Shown piece after piece: positions 1-7,373 of a stretch of 19,609 nt of DNA. Source of the DNA: Candidatus Methanolliviera sp. GoM_asphalt (GTDB lineage: Archaea; Halobacteriota; Methanoliparia; Methanoliparales; Methanoliparaceae). The notes beneath the pieces are model-generated. The model saw nothing but the letters and a program-made list of their open reading frames with translations, was not told where the DNA came from and ran no database searches. Both the position numbers and the translations under genes were made by a program. Position 1 is the first letter of the stretch. Each line of letters opens with the position of its first letter. The stretch covers positions 1-19,609 of the forward strand of contig CABGHH010000013.1 of NCBI GenBank assembly GCA_902158745.1. Direction: 5' to 3'.

Positions 1-1038
1 GAAGAGATTCATTGCTTCATCAATTATCTTGTTTATTTCATCTCTTCCCATCTCAGGTTTCGTTCTTATGAACATAAGCTCAAATGATCTCTCTATTCCG
101 TCGGCACCGATGGCCTTCAATGCCGCACCCGCGTCCTCTCTCTCCAAAATCGCAGAATAAAATTTATCCCACAGCACGAAAACATCCCTTAACATCCCGG
201 TGTACTCGTTATCTTCCAATTTGAACGTTAAATCTATCCCCTCCTGCGCCAATGAACTTATCTTCTGTTTCACAGATTCTAAAACTCCCAATTCTTTTAA
301 ATCTTCCCAAAGTCTGTCTGTGACGTCTCCTCCACGCTCTTCGAGCAGAATGATGGGAAGAGAGGTCTTACCCTCCGAGATATCCTCTTCCAGATCCAAA
401 AGGTCGTCGATCACCTGAGCAAGTATCCCGATCAACTCTCCACACCTGCTGATTATCTTCTCCCTCTCGGGACCTGCGTGTGCTGCTTTTGCGGCAAGTT
501 CAGTATGTGTTTCGGTGATCGCCCCTGCCTTTTCAGAACAGAGTTTCCAATACTCTTCTTCGGTAAGGACGTTCCTCTTATTTCTTATTATGTCTCTGTG
601 CTCGCCGCGCAATAATATATCCAAACGATCTATTGCAGAGGAAAGAACATCCCTATCAAGGCCAACATGAACCAGCTGTTCCATGTACATATCTACGAGT
701 GTATGCGTGGCGATCAGCGTTTCATTCACGCCATATTTTGCCCAAATAGCCGATCTTCCTTCCCGCTCCTCCGTCTTATCGATAACGTCATCCAAGACGA
801 ACATCGCCTGCGTGATTAGACAGGATGCTATTGCAACGTCATAAGCCATCTTCTCATCCAAGTCAGAGCTCAAACTTCTAAATCCACAGATCTCTAACGC
901 CGCATCCCATCTTCTCTTAAATATCTTTGAGGACTCTTCGAGCAACTTCTGATAGGCAAAGTTCTTTTGAGATATGACTTGATTCACCTTGGAATTGACC
1001 GTAATCGTCACACCATCAACGAACTTCTCTATATCCAT
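1..1038 (-). CDS. Polyprenyl diphosphate synthase (class I isoprenyl synthase), 3' end cut by window edge
   Basis: I translated this frame by hand; it is open from an ATG at 1038 to the window edge, 346 codons without a stop. It carries both aspartate-rich motifs of trans-isoprenyl diphosphate synthases: DDVID at residues 83-87, followed by KTEEREGR, and DDLLDLEED at 211-219, followed by GKTSLP. These motifs bind Mg-diphosphate, so the enzyme should condense isopentenyl diphosphate onto an allylic diphosphate at the membrane-cytosol interface, giving precursors for archaeal lipids or a polyprenyl chain. Product length cannot be read from the sequence, and the first motif lacks the usual RR pair, so a divergent or non-standard synthase is possible. 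The ATG follows the AbrB stop codon with no gap and has a GGAGGAT ribosome binding site inside the end of the AbrB gene, so the two are translationally coupled. Confidence 0.88.
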   Translation of the reverse strand, partial: MDIEKFVDGVTITVNSKVNQVISQKNFAYQKLLEESSKIFKRRWDAALEICGFRSLSSDLDEKMAYDVAIASCLITQAMFVLDDVIDKTEEREGRSAIWAKYGVNETLIATHTLVDMYMEQLVHVGLDRDVLSSAIDRLDILLRGEHRDIIRNKRNVLTEEEYWKLCSEKAGAITETHTELAAKAAHAGPEREKIISRCGELIGILAQVIDDLLDLEEDISEGKTSLPIILLEERGGDVTDRLWEDLKELGVLESVKQKISSLAQEGIDLTFKLEDNEYTGMLRDVFVLWDKFYSAILEREDAGAALKAIGADGIERSFELMFIRTKPEMGRDEINKIIDEAMNLF

Positions 1039-1305
1039 TTAAATATCCTCCTTTCCTTTTTTCTTCCGATTGATAGAATACCTCAGCGGTATTACCATCA
1101 CTTGAACTAGATCTCCCTCCCTTATTTCCATGGCCTCTGCCTCTGGATCTGGAATGGTTATACGATTCTGTTTTCCTACTCTTACCTTAAATAGAGAGTT
1201 TCCGCGAACAAAATCAAGAGAAGCCCCCCTTATTTCGTTTCTGGCTTCTCTGATCACCCCCGCAAGACCAAGATCAATCTTGGATACATCTATAAAATCT
1301 GCCAT
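1039..1305 (-). CDS. AbrB/SpoVT-type DNA-binding regulator
   Basis: A small protein of 88 residues whose central part, VRVGKQNRITIPDPEA followed by MEIREGDLVQVMVIPL, matches the swapped-hairpin AbrB fold (usual pattern: sigma-Q-RITIP, then LGLKxGDxV). About 38 residues precede the domain and a basic KKKGKE tail follows it. A GTG at 1311 is also in frame, but ATG at 1305 is preferred because AGGTG lies five bases upstream. The gene has its own TATA-like promoter and is fused in one transcript with the polyprenyl synthase, so it probably regulates that gene and itself. The ligand or signal is unknown. AbrB domains also occur in antitoxins, but no toxin-like partner is adjacent. Confidence 0.8.
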   Translation of the reverse strand: MADFIDVSKIDLGLAGVIREARNEIRGASLDFVRGNSLFKVRVGKQNRITIPDPEAEAMEIREGDLVQVMVIPLRYSINRKKKGKEDI

Positions 1306-1336
1306 CTTCACACCTAATTGTTATGTCTGATTTCCG

Positions 1337-1345
1337 TTATATAAA
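1337..1345 (-). promoter_or_regulatory. TATA box for abrB-polyprenyl synthase operon
   Basis: Read on the minus strand, TTTATATAA lies about 36 bases before the preferred ATG at 1305. With the usual 25-base archaeal spacing the transcript would start near 1316, giving a short leader of about ten bases that still holds the AGGTG ribosome binding site. Inferred from spacing and composition only. Confidence 0.5.
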
Positions 1346-1353
1346 CATTTCTC

Positions 1354-1397
1354 TTATGACTAATTGTGGTGATAAAAATATTTTTATGACATAATTG
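1354..1397. repeat. Palindrome flanked by direct repeats upstream of abrB (possible operator)
   Basis: A perfect 16-base palindrome, ATAAAAATATTTTTAT, occupies 1372-1387 and extends to 22 bases with one mismatched pair. Two near-identical repeats, TTATGACTAATTG (1354-1366) and TTATGACATAATTG (1384-1397), lie 30 bases apart, about three helical turns. They sit just upstream of the TATA box at 1337-1345. The arrangement suits binding of a dimeric or tetrameric regulator such as the adjacent AbrB protein, or it may be chance in an AT-rich spacer. Confidence 0.4.
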
Positions 1398-1420
1398 GAA
1401 GATATGTGGCATAATAAACC

Positions 1421-2101
1421 CTATCTCATATCATCATCTGATGTTTTTTCTATCCTTTTTATAACAAAGTTGAGTGTCTCCATAAATATCTCTTCTTTCT
1501 TATAATCTTTCGTTATTTCAATCAATTCTCTTATCCTCTTTTCTCTTAATTTATCAAATATTTCTTCGATATTGGAAAAAAATCTGATGATACTATCTAT
1601 TATTATAACATCCACACCTTTAAGATCATTTGAAAATATGTTCAACCCGAAATAGATCTTTCTTCCATTAAAATACTTCAAGATTTTGTTCTTTCCATGA
1701 AAGATCAACAGATCTGTATCCATACGTTCTTTTGGCTCGATCCCCTCTGCTTTCAAACGCCCGATCAATCTCTCTCTAACTTCCGATAAATCTTCTCCGA
1801 GATATACAGACAGTCCGAGCGATCTACAGATTTTTTTTATTTTATTTGCCGATAGTGCAAGACAGACGCCATCCAAAACGATCATTGGATTCTTAGAAAG
1901 AAGGATATATGAGACGGCAACCTTTGTAGATCTGTACGCCTCTTCTATCGTTCTCTCCCCGATGAGGTAATCAACCGCCTCTTCTCTGCCGAACTCTATA
2001 AGCGCCCCTTCATCCAGGATCCCCTCTTCATAAGCTTCTATCAGTTTCTCTCTTGTGATGAGAGAAGAATACCTTGGGTGGGATTTTGGAATTTTAGTCA
2101 T
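1421..2101 (-). CDS. 4-phosphopantoate--beta-alanine ligase (archaeal phosphopantothenate synthetase)
   Basis: The 226-residue product begins IPKSHPRYSSLITREKLIEA, the signature N-terminus of the COG1701/DUF137 family, followed by an EEGIL..GALIEFGREEAVDYLIGE segment also typical of it. The family makes 4'-phosphopantothenate from 4-phosphopantoate and beta-alanine with ATP, replacing bacterial PanC and PanK in archaea. It lies eleven bases downstream of pantoate kinase, which makes its substrate, and follows coaBC, which uses its product, so the operon covers three linked CoA steps. The length is slightly below the usual 240-260 residues, with the difference apparently in the C-terminal half. 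Identification rests on the N-terminal signature and strong context. Confidence 0.92.
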   Translation of the reverse strand: MTKIPKSHPRYSSLITREKLIEAYEEGILDEGALIEFGREEAVDYLIGERTIEEAYRSTKVAVSYILLSKNPMIVLDGVCLALSANKIKKICRSLGLSVYLGEDLSEVRERLIGRLKAEGIEPKERMDTDLLIFHGKNKILKYFNGRKIYFGLNIFSNDLKGVDVIIIDSIIRFFSNIEEIFDKLREKRIRELIEITKDYKKEEIFMETLNFVIKRIEKTSDDDMR

Positions 2102-2112
2102 CTTTCTTTAAA

Positions 2113-3048
2113 TTATATTATATGGGCGTGTTCAAACGTTATCTCCGTCTCTTTCAACTCCCCAAAATCCTTTAAAGACGTATAATTTCCGATCGCAAAG
2201 ACCGTCTCTCCGAGCATCGCCATGCTTGCGAGACCGCCGTTGTTTCTAACTTCCTCAATTGCGTCCATCATTCTACCTGTGGCAAGTCCGGTCTCGCATG
2301 AAAATTCGTATGAGAGGTTCATGAAGTTTTCGAGTGTCGGCTTCTTCAGGAGACCCTTCAGCTTCTTAAGTCCCGCCTCGTTTATTCTATTCATCATTTT
2401 ATCGTTCCCGAGAATTTCTCTTGTCGAAACCTCTCCAAAGAAGACATATCCAACCTTTGTAGGCTCAACCGGTACTATATCGAATGATCCATAATTTATA
2501 GATCCTCCTCTCTTTCTGACTACCAGCCCGCCACCGATGGTGATCGCATCCACATCACCCAAACCCGTCTTGTTCTCCACCTCTGCAACGTGGGCCACCT
2601 CAGAAATTTCTTTAGAGGTTAGATTTTTTTTATATAGGTGGTTTATGGCGATAGCAGTGCTCATCGCTCCCGAAGCGCTGGCTCCAAAACCCCCCATCAG
2701 TGGAACATCGAAACTGGAGCTCACGGTTACACCCTCGTCTTCCAATATCTTTGAGAGAACGGCATCTGTGGTCCTTGCGGTCTCTTCCTTCCCGTTTATA
2801 AAAATTTTCTTGCTCAAAGATCTTCGATTTTTCGATACTGCCTTTTCAACGGTGGTAAGACAACCTGCTTCAAGAACGATTCCGGCGCCCCTCGATCCCT
2901 TCTTCCTTGGATCGTCGGAGTTTTCCGTTGTGAAAAATCCTGTTATGTGAGCGGGAGAATATGCTATGCACCTAGAAATCATGCCGAACTCCGTTCGAGC
3001 ACAAATCTTTGATTTGTGCCTATTTGCAAATGGAACATTTGCAATCAT
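2113..3048 (-). CDS. Pantoate kinase (GHMP family) with an inserted palindromic element at its N-terminus
   Basis: Archaeal pantoate kinase phosphorylates pantoate at O4 using ATP, the first committed step of the archaeal CoA route. The 311-residue product has the N-terminal motif AYSPAHITGFF (residues 29-39) and the GHMP ATP-binding motif GGFGASASGAMS (119-130). The gene overlaps coaBC by four bases (ATGA), implying coupled translation, and is followed eleven bases later by the next pathway enzyme. The family normally begins close to the SPxHITGFF motif. Here residues 1-22 (MIANVPFANR then HKSKICARTEFG) are extra and are encoded by three tandem hairpins described separately. An ATG at 2982 (Met23) looks like the ancestral start. 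Residues 72-81 may contain a second small insertion. Function is confident; the start is uncertain. Confidence 0.9.
   Translation of the reverse strand: MIANVPFANRHKSKICARTEFGMISRCIAYSPAHITGFFTTENSDDPRKKGSRGAGIVLEAGCLTTVEKAVSKNRRSLSKKIFINGKEETARTTDAVLSKILEDEGVTVSSSFDVPLMGGFGASASGAMSTAIAINHLYKKNLTSKEISEVAHVAEVENKTGLGDVDAITIGGGLVVRKRGGSINYGSFDIVPVEPTKVGYVFFGEVSTREILGNDKMMNRINEAGLKKLKGLLKKPTLENFMNLSYEFSCETGLATGRMMDAIEEVRNNGGLASMAMLGETVFAIGNYTSLKDFGELKETEITFEHAHII
2983..3047 (-). repeat. Palindromic repeat element inside pantoate kinase gene, three tandem hairpins with 3-base loops
   Basis: Three perfect inverted repeats follow each other: TTGCAAATG with its complement around loop GAA (plus-strand 3024-3044), GCACAAATC with its complement around TTT (2999-3019) and CGAAC with its complement around TCC (2985-2997). 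Bases 3023-3047 are identical, as reverse complement, to 12510-12534 in the mtnA gene. The hexamer ATGATT (coding strand) flanks the element on both sides, at 3048-3043 and 2982-2977, with exactly 60 bases between, so the insert is a multiple of three. The flanking hexamers may be a target-site duplication, but six bases could match by chance. Confidence 0.8.
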
Positions 3049-4277
3049 CCTAAAACCCTGGATAAACTCGTGATGATCTTCTCCGCTATGATCTTTTTAG
3101 CACCTTTGACGTGATCTATCTCGTCTTTATCCTTTATGATATAAACCTCATTATCCGGCGTACCCATCCCCCCCTTGCCAACGTCATTTGCCACGATGAG
3201 CTCCATTCCTACCTTTTCTTTCTTTTCAAGTGATCTCTTTATCAATTCTTCCCTGCTCACGTTCGTCTCCGCTTTGAATCCAACGACAACCAGATCAGAA
3301 AACTTCTTTTTTACGTCTTCGATGAGTTTTCTGGTCGGAATAAGCTTAAGTATGATCTCATCCCCAGAAGAGATCTTCGTCTCGGCCGTCTCCACCTTGT
3401 AGTCTGATATCGCCGCTGCGCTGATCAAACAATCATATCTCTCTCTCTTGAGCTCTCTCATTACTGCGTCGTACATCTCTTCGCCACTTTCCACCCTTAT
3501 CTCACTGATCCCAAGCGTGTCTATCTCCCTATTATGCACAAGCATCACATCTGCACCTTGCCTGAAACACTCCTTTGCAAGTTCTTTCCCAGTCTTCCCT
3601 GACGCTCTGTTGGTCAATATCCTTATCGGATCGATAGGTTCCGCTGTTGCTCCGCTTGTTATGAGTACCCTCTTTCCCTTCAGTATCTTCTTGGAGAGTA
3701 TATGCTCCACATAAAGAACGATCTCATCCACCTTTGCTATCTTTGCCTTTTCCTCCCCTATTCTCGGCCCTATGAATGTCACGCCCAAATCTTTCAACCT
3801 CTCGATGTTCTCGAGCAGGATCGGATTTTGATACATAGATTCGTGCATCGCAGGAACGATGGCAATAGGGATCTTGGATCCAAAAGCGGTTGTAGCAAAG
3901 AGAGTGATCGTGGTATCGCTTATCCCGTATGCTATTTTACTTATCGTGTTTGAGGTGGCAGGTGCTATTAAAAATATATCGGCTTCTCCTTCCATTCCCA
4001 AAAATTCGACGTGCTCAATTTTTCCGACCAATCTTTCAATTACATCGTGACCTGAAGCGTAATGGAGCGTGTACGGATGAATAATATTCTTTGCGGCATC
4101 TGTCATAACTACATAGACATCTGCACCATATCTTATCAGCTCTCTACACAGTTCGACCACTCTTACTGCCGCAACACTTCCAGTCACACCGACGACGATC
4201 TTTTTACCGAGTAAGGACTTACTCTTTGTGCCCTTGATCCTCAATGTTGGATGAAAGCCACGATCATATTCGTTCAT
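3045..4277 (-). CDS. coaBC: Bifunctional phosphopantothenoylcysteine decarboxylase / phosphopantothenate--cysteine ligase (CoaBC, Dfp)
   Basis: A 410-residue two-domain enzyme of CoA biosynthesis. The N-terminal CoaC flavoprotein part (about residues 24-195) has GVTGSVAAV, the conserved His in KIEHVEFLG (His89) and PAMHESM (142-148), the archaeal form of the PAMNxxM motif. The CoaB part (about 199-410) has GKRVLITSGATAEPIDPIR, NRASGKTG, AAISDY and the VVVGFKAET and IVANDV segments. It joins cysteine to 4'-phosphopantothenate using a nucleotide triphosphate and then decarboxylates the product with FMN. It heads the operon with pantoate kinase and phosphopantoate-beta-alanine ligase, overlapping the former by four bases. 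A 14-base AT palindrome, TTAATTTAAATTAA, lies at 4282-4295 just before the start. No strong ribosome binding site is visible, so the start is moderately certain. Confidence 0.95.
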   Translation of the reverse strand: MNEYDRGFHPTLRIKGTKSKSLLGKKIVVGVTGSVAAVRVVELCRELIRYGADVYVVMTDAAKNIIHPYTLHYASGHDVIERLVGKIEHVEFLGMEGEADIFLIAPATSNTISKIAYGISDTTITLFATTAFGSKIPIAIVPAMHESMYQNPILLENIERLKDLGVTFIGPRIGEEKAKIAKVDEIVLYVEHILSKKILKGKRVLITSGATAEPIDPIRILTNRASGKTGKELAKECFRQGADVMLVHNREIDTLGISEIRVESGEEMYDAVMRELKRERYDCLISAAAISDYKVETAETKISSGDEIILKLIPTRKLIEDVKKKFSDLVVVGFKAETNVSREELIKRSLEKKEKVGMELIVANDVGKGGMGTPDNEVYIIKDKDEIDHVKGAKKIIAEKIITSLSRVLG

Positions 4278-4326
4278 AAACTTAATTTAAATTAAACCCC
4301 CTTATTAATGTTAATATTCACCTCGT

Positions 4327-5505
4327 TCACCTTGAGGAGACGATCTTTATGATCTCATTCTCCTTCAATTCGTAGTCTTCTCCCAACCTCATCTTCTTTC
4401 TCGCATCTATCGCGAATAAAAATCCATCTCCAATATCGCTGTGAACCTGATATGCCAGATCTTTGGCTTTAGATCCTTTCTTCAATAAAAACGCGTCTGG
4501 AAGGACGTTTCCATCTTTGTCCGTACACTTTTTCTCGTTTTCCACGGGATATACAACAATCATCTTCAAAAGATCAAAAACTGCGGTATTTATGACATTT
4601 TGAACGCCGGTTCCACCCTTTTCTTTCATCATGTTTTTTATGTATTCTAACGCGTCCAACTGTTTTTTATTAATTCTCTTATCATCCACGATCTCAAAAT
4701 CTTCATCCCCAGGTATATATCTTATGAAATCATTTTTCTCTGCCATCCTCAACGCAAGTTCGCCCGCCGCACTCGTTAAGATAACTTTGTATCCCCTCTC
4801 ATCGAGCCTCTCCAACCTCGACAAATTTTCTTCCGGTGCTATGTCCATCTTATTCGCTGCAATGATTATCGGCTTACTCCTCTTTATGACCGTCTCAGAA
4901 AAAAGCCTTAAATCGTCCTCTTTCCATGAAGAAGTTTTTTCTGGGAGTTCTACATCATCTATCGAACGTTTTATCGCCTGTTCACTGACACCGAGGCCCG
5001 CGAGCTTCTCCGCTAAAACCTTCATCCCATCGCTCTGAATTTTTCTCGAAGTTCTGCCCCAATCCCTCTTTATTATTCCATAGAACCACATCGATAGCTC
5101 TCTCTCGATGAAATCCACCTCTTTTAAGGGATTGTATGATCCAATCTCAACGGTGTTTCCCCCCTCATCTGTTGAACCCGATGCATCCACCACATCTATT
5201 ATCACGTCTGCCTGTCTTAAATTATCCAGGAACTCATTCCCAAGACCTTTTCCAAGGTGCGCATCAGGGACCAGGCCGGCCACATCTATCATCTCCACCG
5301 GAACAAATCTAAATCCATCTCTGCAATTTCCGCACTTCTCGTCCATTTCGACGCATGGGCAGACGCTTCTCGCAAAAGCGATCCCATGATTTGCGTCTAT
5401 CGTGGTGAATGGATAGCTGGCTATCTCGACGTTGGCAAGCGTAGAAGATTTGAAAAAAGTCGATTTTCCACCGTTTGGCTTTCCGGCCAAACCTATTTTG
5501 ATCAT
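4327..5505 (-). CDS. YchF/Obg-family translation-associated GTPase, archaeal type with TGS domain
   Basis: The protein has the P-loop GLAGKPNGGKST, the G3 segment EMIDVAGLVPDAHLGKGLGNEFLD, VVDASGSTDEGG and the G4 motif NKMD, all in the order of archaeal YchF-like GTPases. A Cys cluster (CPC, then CGNC) lies between G1 and G3, as is common in the archaeal group. The C-terminal 70-80 residues, with FLLKKGSKAKDLAYQVHSDI, form a TGS domain used in ribosome or RNA contact. The family binds ribosomes; its exact role is unsettled. A GTG at 5514 is in frame, but ATG at 5505 is preferred because AGTGAT sits four bases upstream. It starts 20 bases after the metallohydrolase stop, so the two are probably co-transcribed. 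Confidence 0.93.
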   Translation of the reverse strand: MIKIGLAGKPNGGKSTFFKSSTLANVEIASYPFTTIDANHGIAFARSVCPCVEMDEKCGNCRDGFRFVPVEMIDVAGLVPDAHLGKGLGNEFLDNLRQADVIIDVVDASGSTDEGGNTVEIGSYNPLKEVDFIERELSMWFYGIIKRDWGRTSRKIQSDGMKVLAEKLAGLGVSEQAIKRSIDDVELPEKTSSWKEDDLRLFSETVIKRSKPIIIAANKMDIAPEENLSRLERLDERGYKVILTSAAGELALRMAEKNDFIRYIPGDEDFEIVDDKRINKKQLDALEYIKNMMKEKGGTGVQNVINTAVFDLLKMIVVYPVENEKKCTDKDGNVLPDAFLLKKGSKAKDLAYQVHSDIGDGFLFAIDARKKMRLGEDYELKENEIIKIVSSR

Positions 5506-5524
5506 AGTAATCACTTTTTAGATT

Positions 5525-6091
5525 TCAACAGATTATATAACCCTCGTGCCCCGTGATTATTATATCTGCAATCTCTACAATCTTCTCCATACTTCTAATC
5601 GCCTCTTTCTTATCCGAATAGATTATCGGCGGTAGCCGTTTGTAATAATTATCCTTTATCGGTATTGCATCCCCAGCGACGACCACATTCTTTTCGCCAG
5701 GAAAAACGACGGATATATGCCCATCCACGTGCCCTGGCGTATCCAGTATGTATGTCCTATTCAACTTTAAGAACTGGATCGATTTAAAGTTTCTACGTTC
5801 CCCAATTTGACAAGGATGGGCATAGTTTTCTGCCTTCGTAAAAAAATCATTGCATCCACAATGATCTCGGTGAAGATGCGTGTTTATAACTATCTCGACG
5901 TCTTCTGGCATATAACCAATTTTTCTCAAAGAAGTCTTTATCTCATCCCAATCCCCAGGTAAAGAGGTATCCACGATGATGATCTTATCATCCTCTATCA
6001 AGACAGAGGCGGAGGAGGCATATCGTATCTTATAACCATCCCTTATCAGTTCTCCACCTTTTAGCAGATAAACGCCGTCGATGATCTTCAT
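5525..6091 (-). CDS. Metallo-beta-lactamase-fold hydrolase (glyoxalase II-like)
   Basis: A compact 188-residue single-domain protein with the full metal site of the superfamily: THLHRDHCG (His72, His74, Asp76, His77), DTPGHVDGH (His121), AGDAIP (Asp141) and ITGHEG (His182). It therefore should bind two metal ions and hydrolyse a thioester, lactone, phosphoester or related bond in the cytosol; no signal peptide is seen. The substrate cannot be told from sequence. It begins 30 bases after the tRNA-Gly gene and precedes the YchF-like GTPase by 20 bases. Its position in a run that ends in CoA synthesis makes an acyl-thioester substrate conceivable, but that is only context. Confidence 0.88.
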   Translation of the reverse strand: MKIIDGVYLLKGGELIRDGYKIRYASSASVLIEDDKIIIVDTSLPGDWDEIKTSLRKIGYMPEDVEIVINTHLHRDHCGCNDFFTKAENYAHPCQIGERRNFKSIQFLKLNRTYILDTPGHVDGHISVVFPGEKNVVVAGDAIPIKDNYYKRLPPIIYSDKKEAIRSMEKIVEIADIIITGHEGYIIC

Positions 6092-6121
6092 AATGTTTCA
6101 TCCTTAATGCTTCATCACTAA

Positions 6122-6192
6122 TGCGCCGACCGGGATTTGAACCCGGGTCTAGGGCTTGGAAGGCCCTAGTCATGCCGCTAGACCATCGGCGC
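6122..6192 (-). tRNA. tRNA-Gly (anticodon TCC)
   Basis: On the minus strand GCGCCGA pairs with TCGGCGC as a perfect 7-bp acceptor stem. The anticodon stem AGGGC/GCCCT encloses loop CTTCCAA, giving anticodon TCC, which reads GGA and related glycine codons. The T arm is CCGGG, TTCAAAT, CCCGG. The discriminator is A, CCA is not encoded and there is no intron. It begins 14 bases after the aIF2-beta stop and ends 30 bases before the metallohydrolase start, all on one strand, so it is probably cut out of a longer transcript. Confidence 0.97.
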
Positions 6193-6206
6193 GATCCTGT
6201 TTCATA

Positions 6207-6821
6207 TTAAAGTTTCTCGACGAGTTCTGTAAAGGCGAGCTTTCCAGTGATCTTCTTGACCGTAACCCTCACCCGCTCCCCCTTCTTTGTGTGTGGTACA
6301 AAGATGGTATAACCAGCAAAATTTGCTATCCCATCGTTCTTCTTTCCCATCTTTTCTACCGTAAAATCATAAGTTTTACCCTCCTCTAAAACGCTCTCAC
6401 TTTTCTTCTTAGCCTTCATCTTGGCTATTGGTCTGTGCCCACCGCACGCATCACATTGGAGCGTCATGACCCTTCCAACTCGAACGAGACGCGTGTCTGG
6501 TCTGCCGCACTCGGAGCATATGACAAATTCATCGGAATACTCTTTGATGAGATCATTTATCTGTTCGGAGAAGAACTTGCCCTGAAAGATTGCTCTATCA
6601 TCATCGCTTCTTCCCGCCGTTCCAAGTTCTCTCGATAGATATTTTAAAAGAGGGGGTTTTTCCCTATTTAAAACGTCCGCGATCTCTTTAAAATTCTCCA
6701 AAACTGTCGTTTTCCCCTCTATAGAAGTATTTGCCAGTGGTATAACAAATCTCTCGGCTTTTGTCTCACCACTCGGCATATTTTGAAATGCCCTGTCCAG
6801 TAAGTCTTTGTAGTTTTGCAT
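6207..6821 (-). CDS. Translation initiation factor aIF2 subunit beta fused to a TRAM domain
   Basis: This 204-residue protein has the aIF2-beta core, with LLKYLSRELGTAG near residue 58 and a C-terminal zinc ribbon CSEC...CDAC (Cys102, 105, 123, 126) followed by HRPIAKMK. aIF2 delivers initiator tRNA to the small ribosomal subunit; beta is the accessory subunit. Residues from about 142 form an added TRAM domain (DFTVEKMGKKNDGIANFAGYT...PHTKKGERVRVTVKK), an RNA-binding fold that is known fused to aIF2-beta in some Methanosarcina-type archaea. It starts eleven bases after the L10e stop, with AGGTT upstream of its ATG, in a translation-related gene run. Confidence 0.94.
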   Translation of the reverse strand: MQNYKDLLDRAFQNMPSGETKAERFVIPLANTSIEGKTTVLENFKEIADVLNREKPPLLKYLSRELGTAGRSDDDRAIFQGKFFSEQINDLIKEYSDEFVICSECGRPDTRLVRVGRVMTLQCDACGGHRPIAKMKAKKKSESVLEEGKTYDFTVEKMGKKNDGIANFAGYTIFVPHTKKGERVRVTVKKITGKLAFTELVEKL

Positions 6822-6832
6822 AATCTAACCTT

Positions 6833-7351
6833 TCATCTAATCAATTCGCTTCCTTTGGTAGTTAGTATCCTGCATGGAGTTGGCAGCTTGTAAGAGGTCT
6901 TTTTTAAAGCCTCCTTTGCCTCATCAAAATTTTGCTCGTGCACCCCGATGGAGATTATCGGTTGCCCCGCTCTTACTCTTGCCGCAAGGCCCACAGGTTT
7001 ACCAAATGCTTCTCTCATTCCCTGAGACACCCTGTCTGCCCCGGCACCGGTTGCCTGTTTATTCTCCCTGAGAACGTGGTGTGGATAGACGAGTATTTTG
7101 ATATGATAATTACTTTCACCCACTTCTCTGGATAGTAATTTATTTGCAGATATTCTGGCCGATTCCAATGCAATATCTCTTATCTGACAAGCTTCTTTCG
7201 TAAACAATTGTAAGACGACTGGGAAGTCTTTGTTGGGGCTACCCATATTGAACTGGCTTATCCTCATCCCCGGCGTTCCCCCCATATACTCTTTCCTCGT
7301 GCACGGCCGTTTAGTCACGTTTCTATAGACATGTCCTGGTCTCTTTCCCAT
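6833..7351 (-). CDS. rpl10e: 50S ribosomal protein L10e (archaeal L16 counterpart)
   Basis: The 172-residue product is full length for L10e and carries the family hallmark RENKQATGAGADRVSQGMRE, plus GTPGMRISQFNMG near the N-terminus. The protein sits on the large subunit near the tRNA acceptor-arm region and is the archaeal/eukaryal equivalent of bacterial L16. Its start has a strong GAGGAGTGA ribosome binding site. It is 22 bases downstream of fibrillarin and eleven bases upstream of aIF2-beta, consistent with a shared translation and RNA-modification transcript. Confidence 0.97.
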   Translation of the reverse strand: MGKRPGHVYRNVTKRPCTRKEYMGGTPGMRISQFNMGSPNKDFPVVLQLFTKEACQIRDIALESARISANKLLSREVGESNYHIKILVYPHHVLRENKQATGAGADRVSQGMREAFGKPVGLAARVRAGQPIISIGVHEQNFDEAKEALKKTSYKLPTPCRILTTKGSELIR

Positions 7352-7373
7352 TTTTCACTCCTCAAAATCAAAA

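Noticed and set aside
2983..3047. Tandem hairpins considered as a CRISPR fragment or riboswitch
   Set aside because: There are no regularly spaced identical repeats with unique spacers, and the sequence is in a translated region with a second copy inside another gene.
6316..6328. AGCAAAATTTGCT palindrome in the aIF2-beta gene
   Set aside because: It lies in a normal part of the TRAM domain, adds no extra residues and shares no core with the mobile palindromes.
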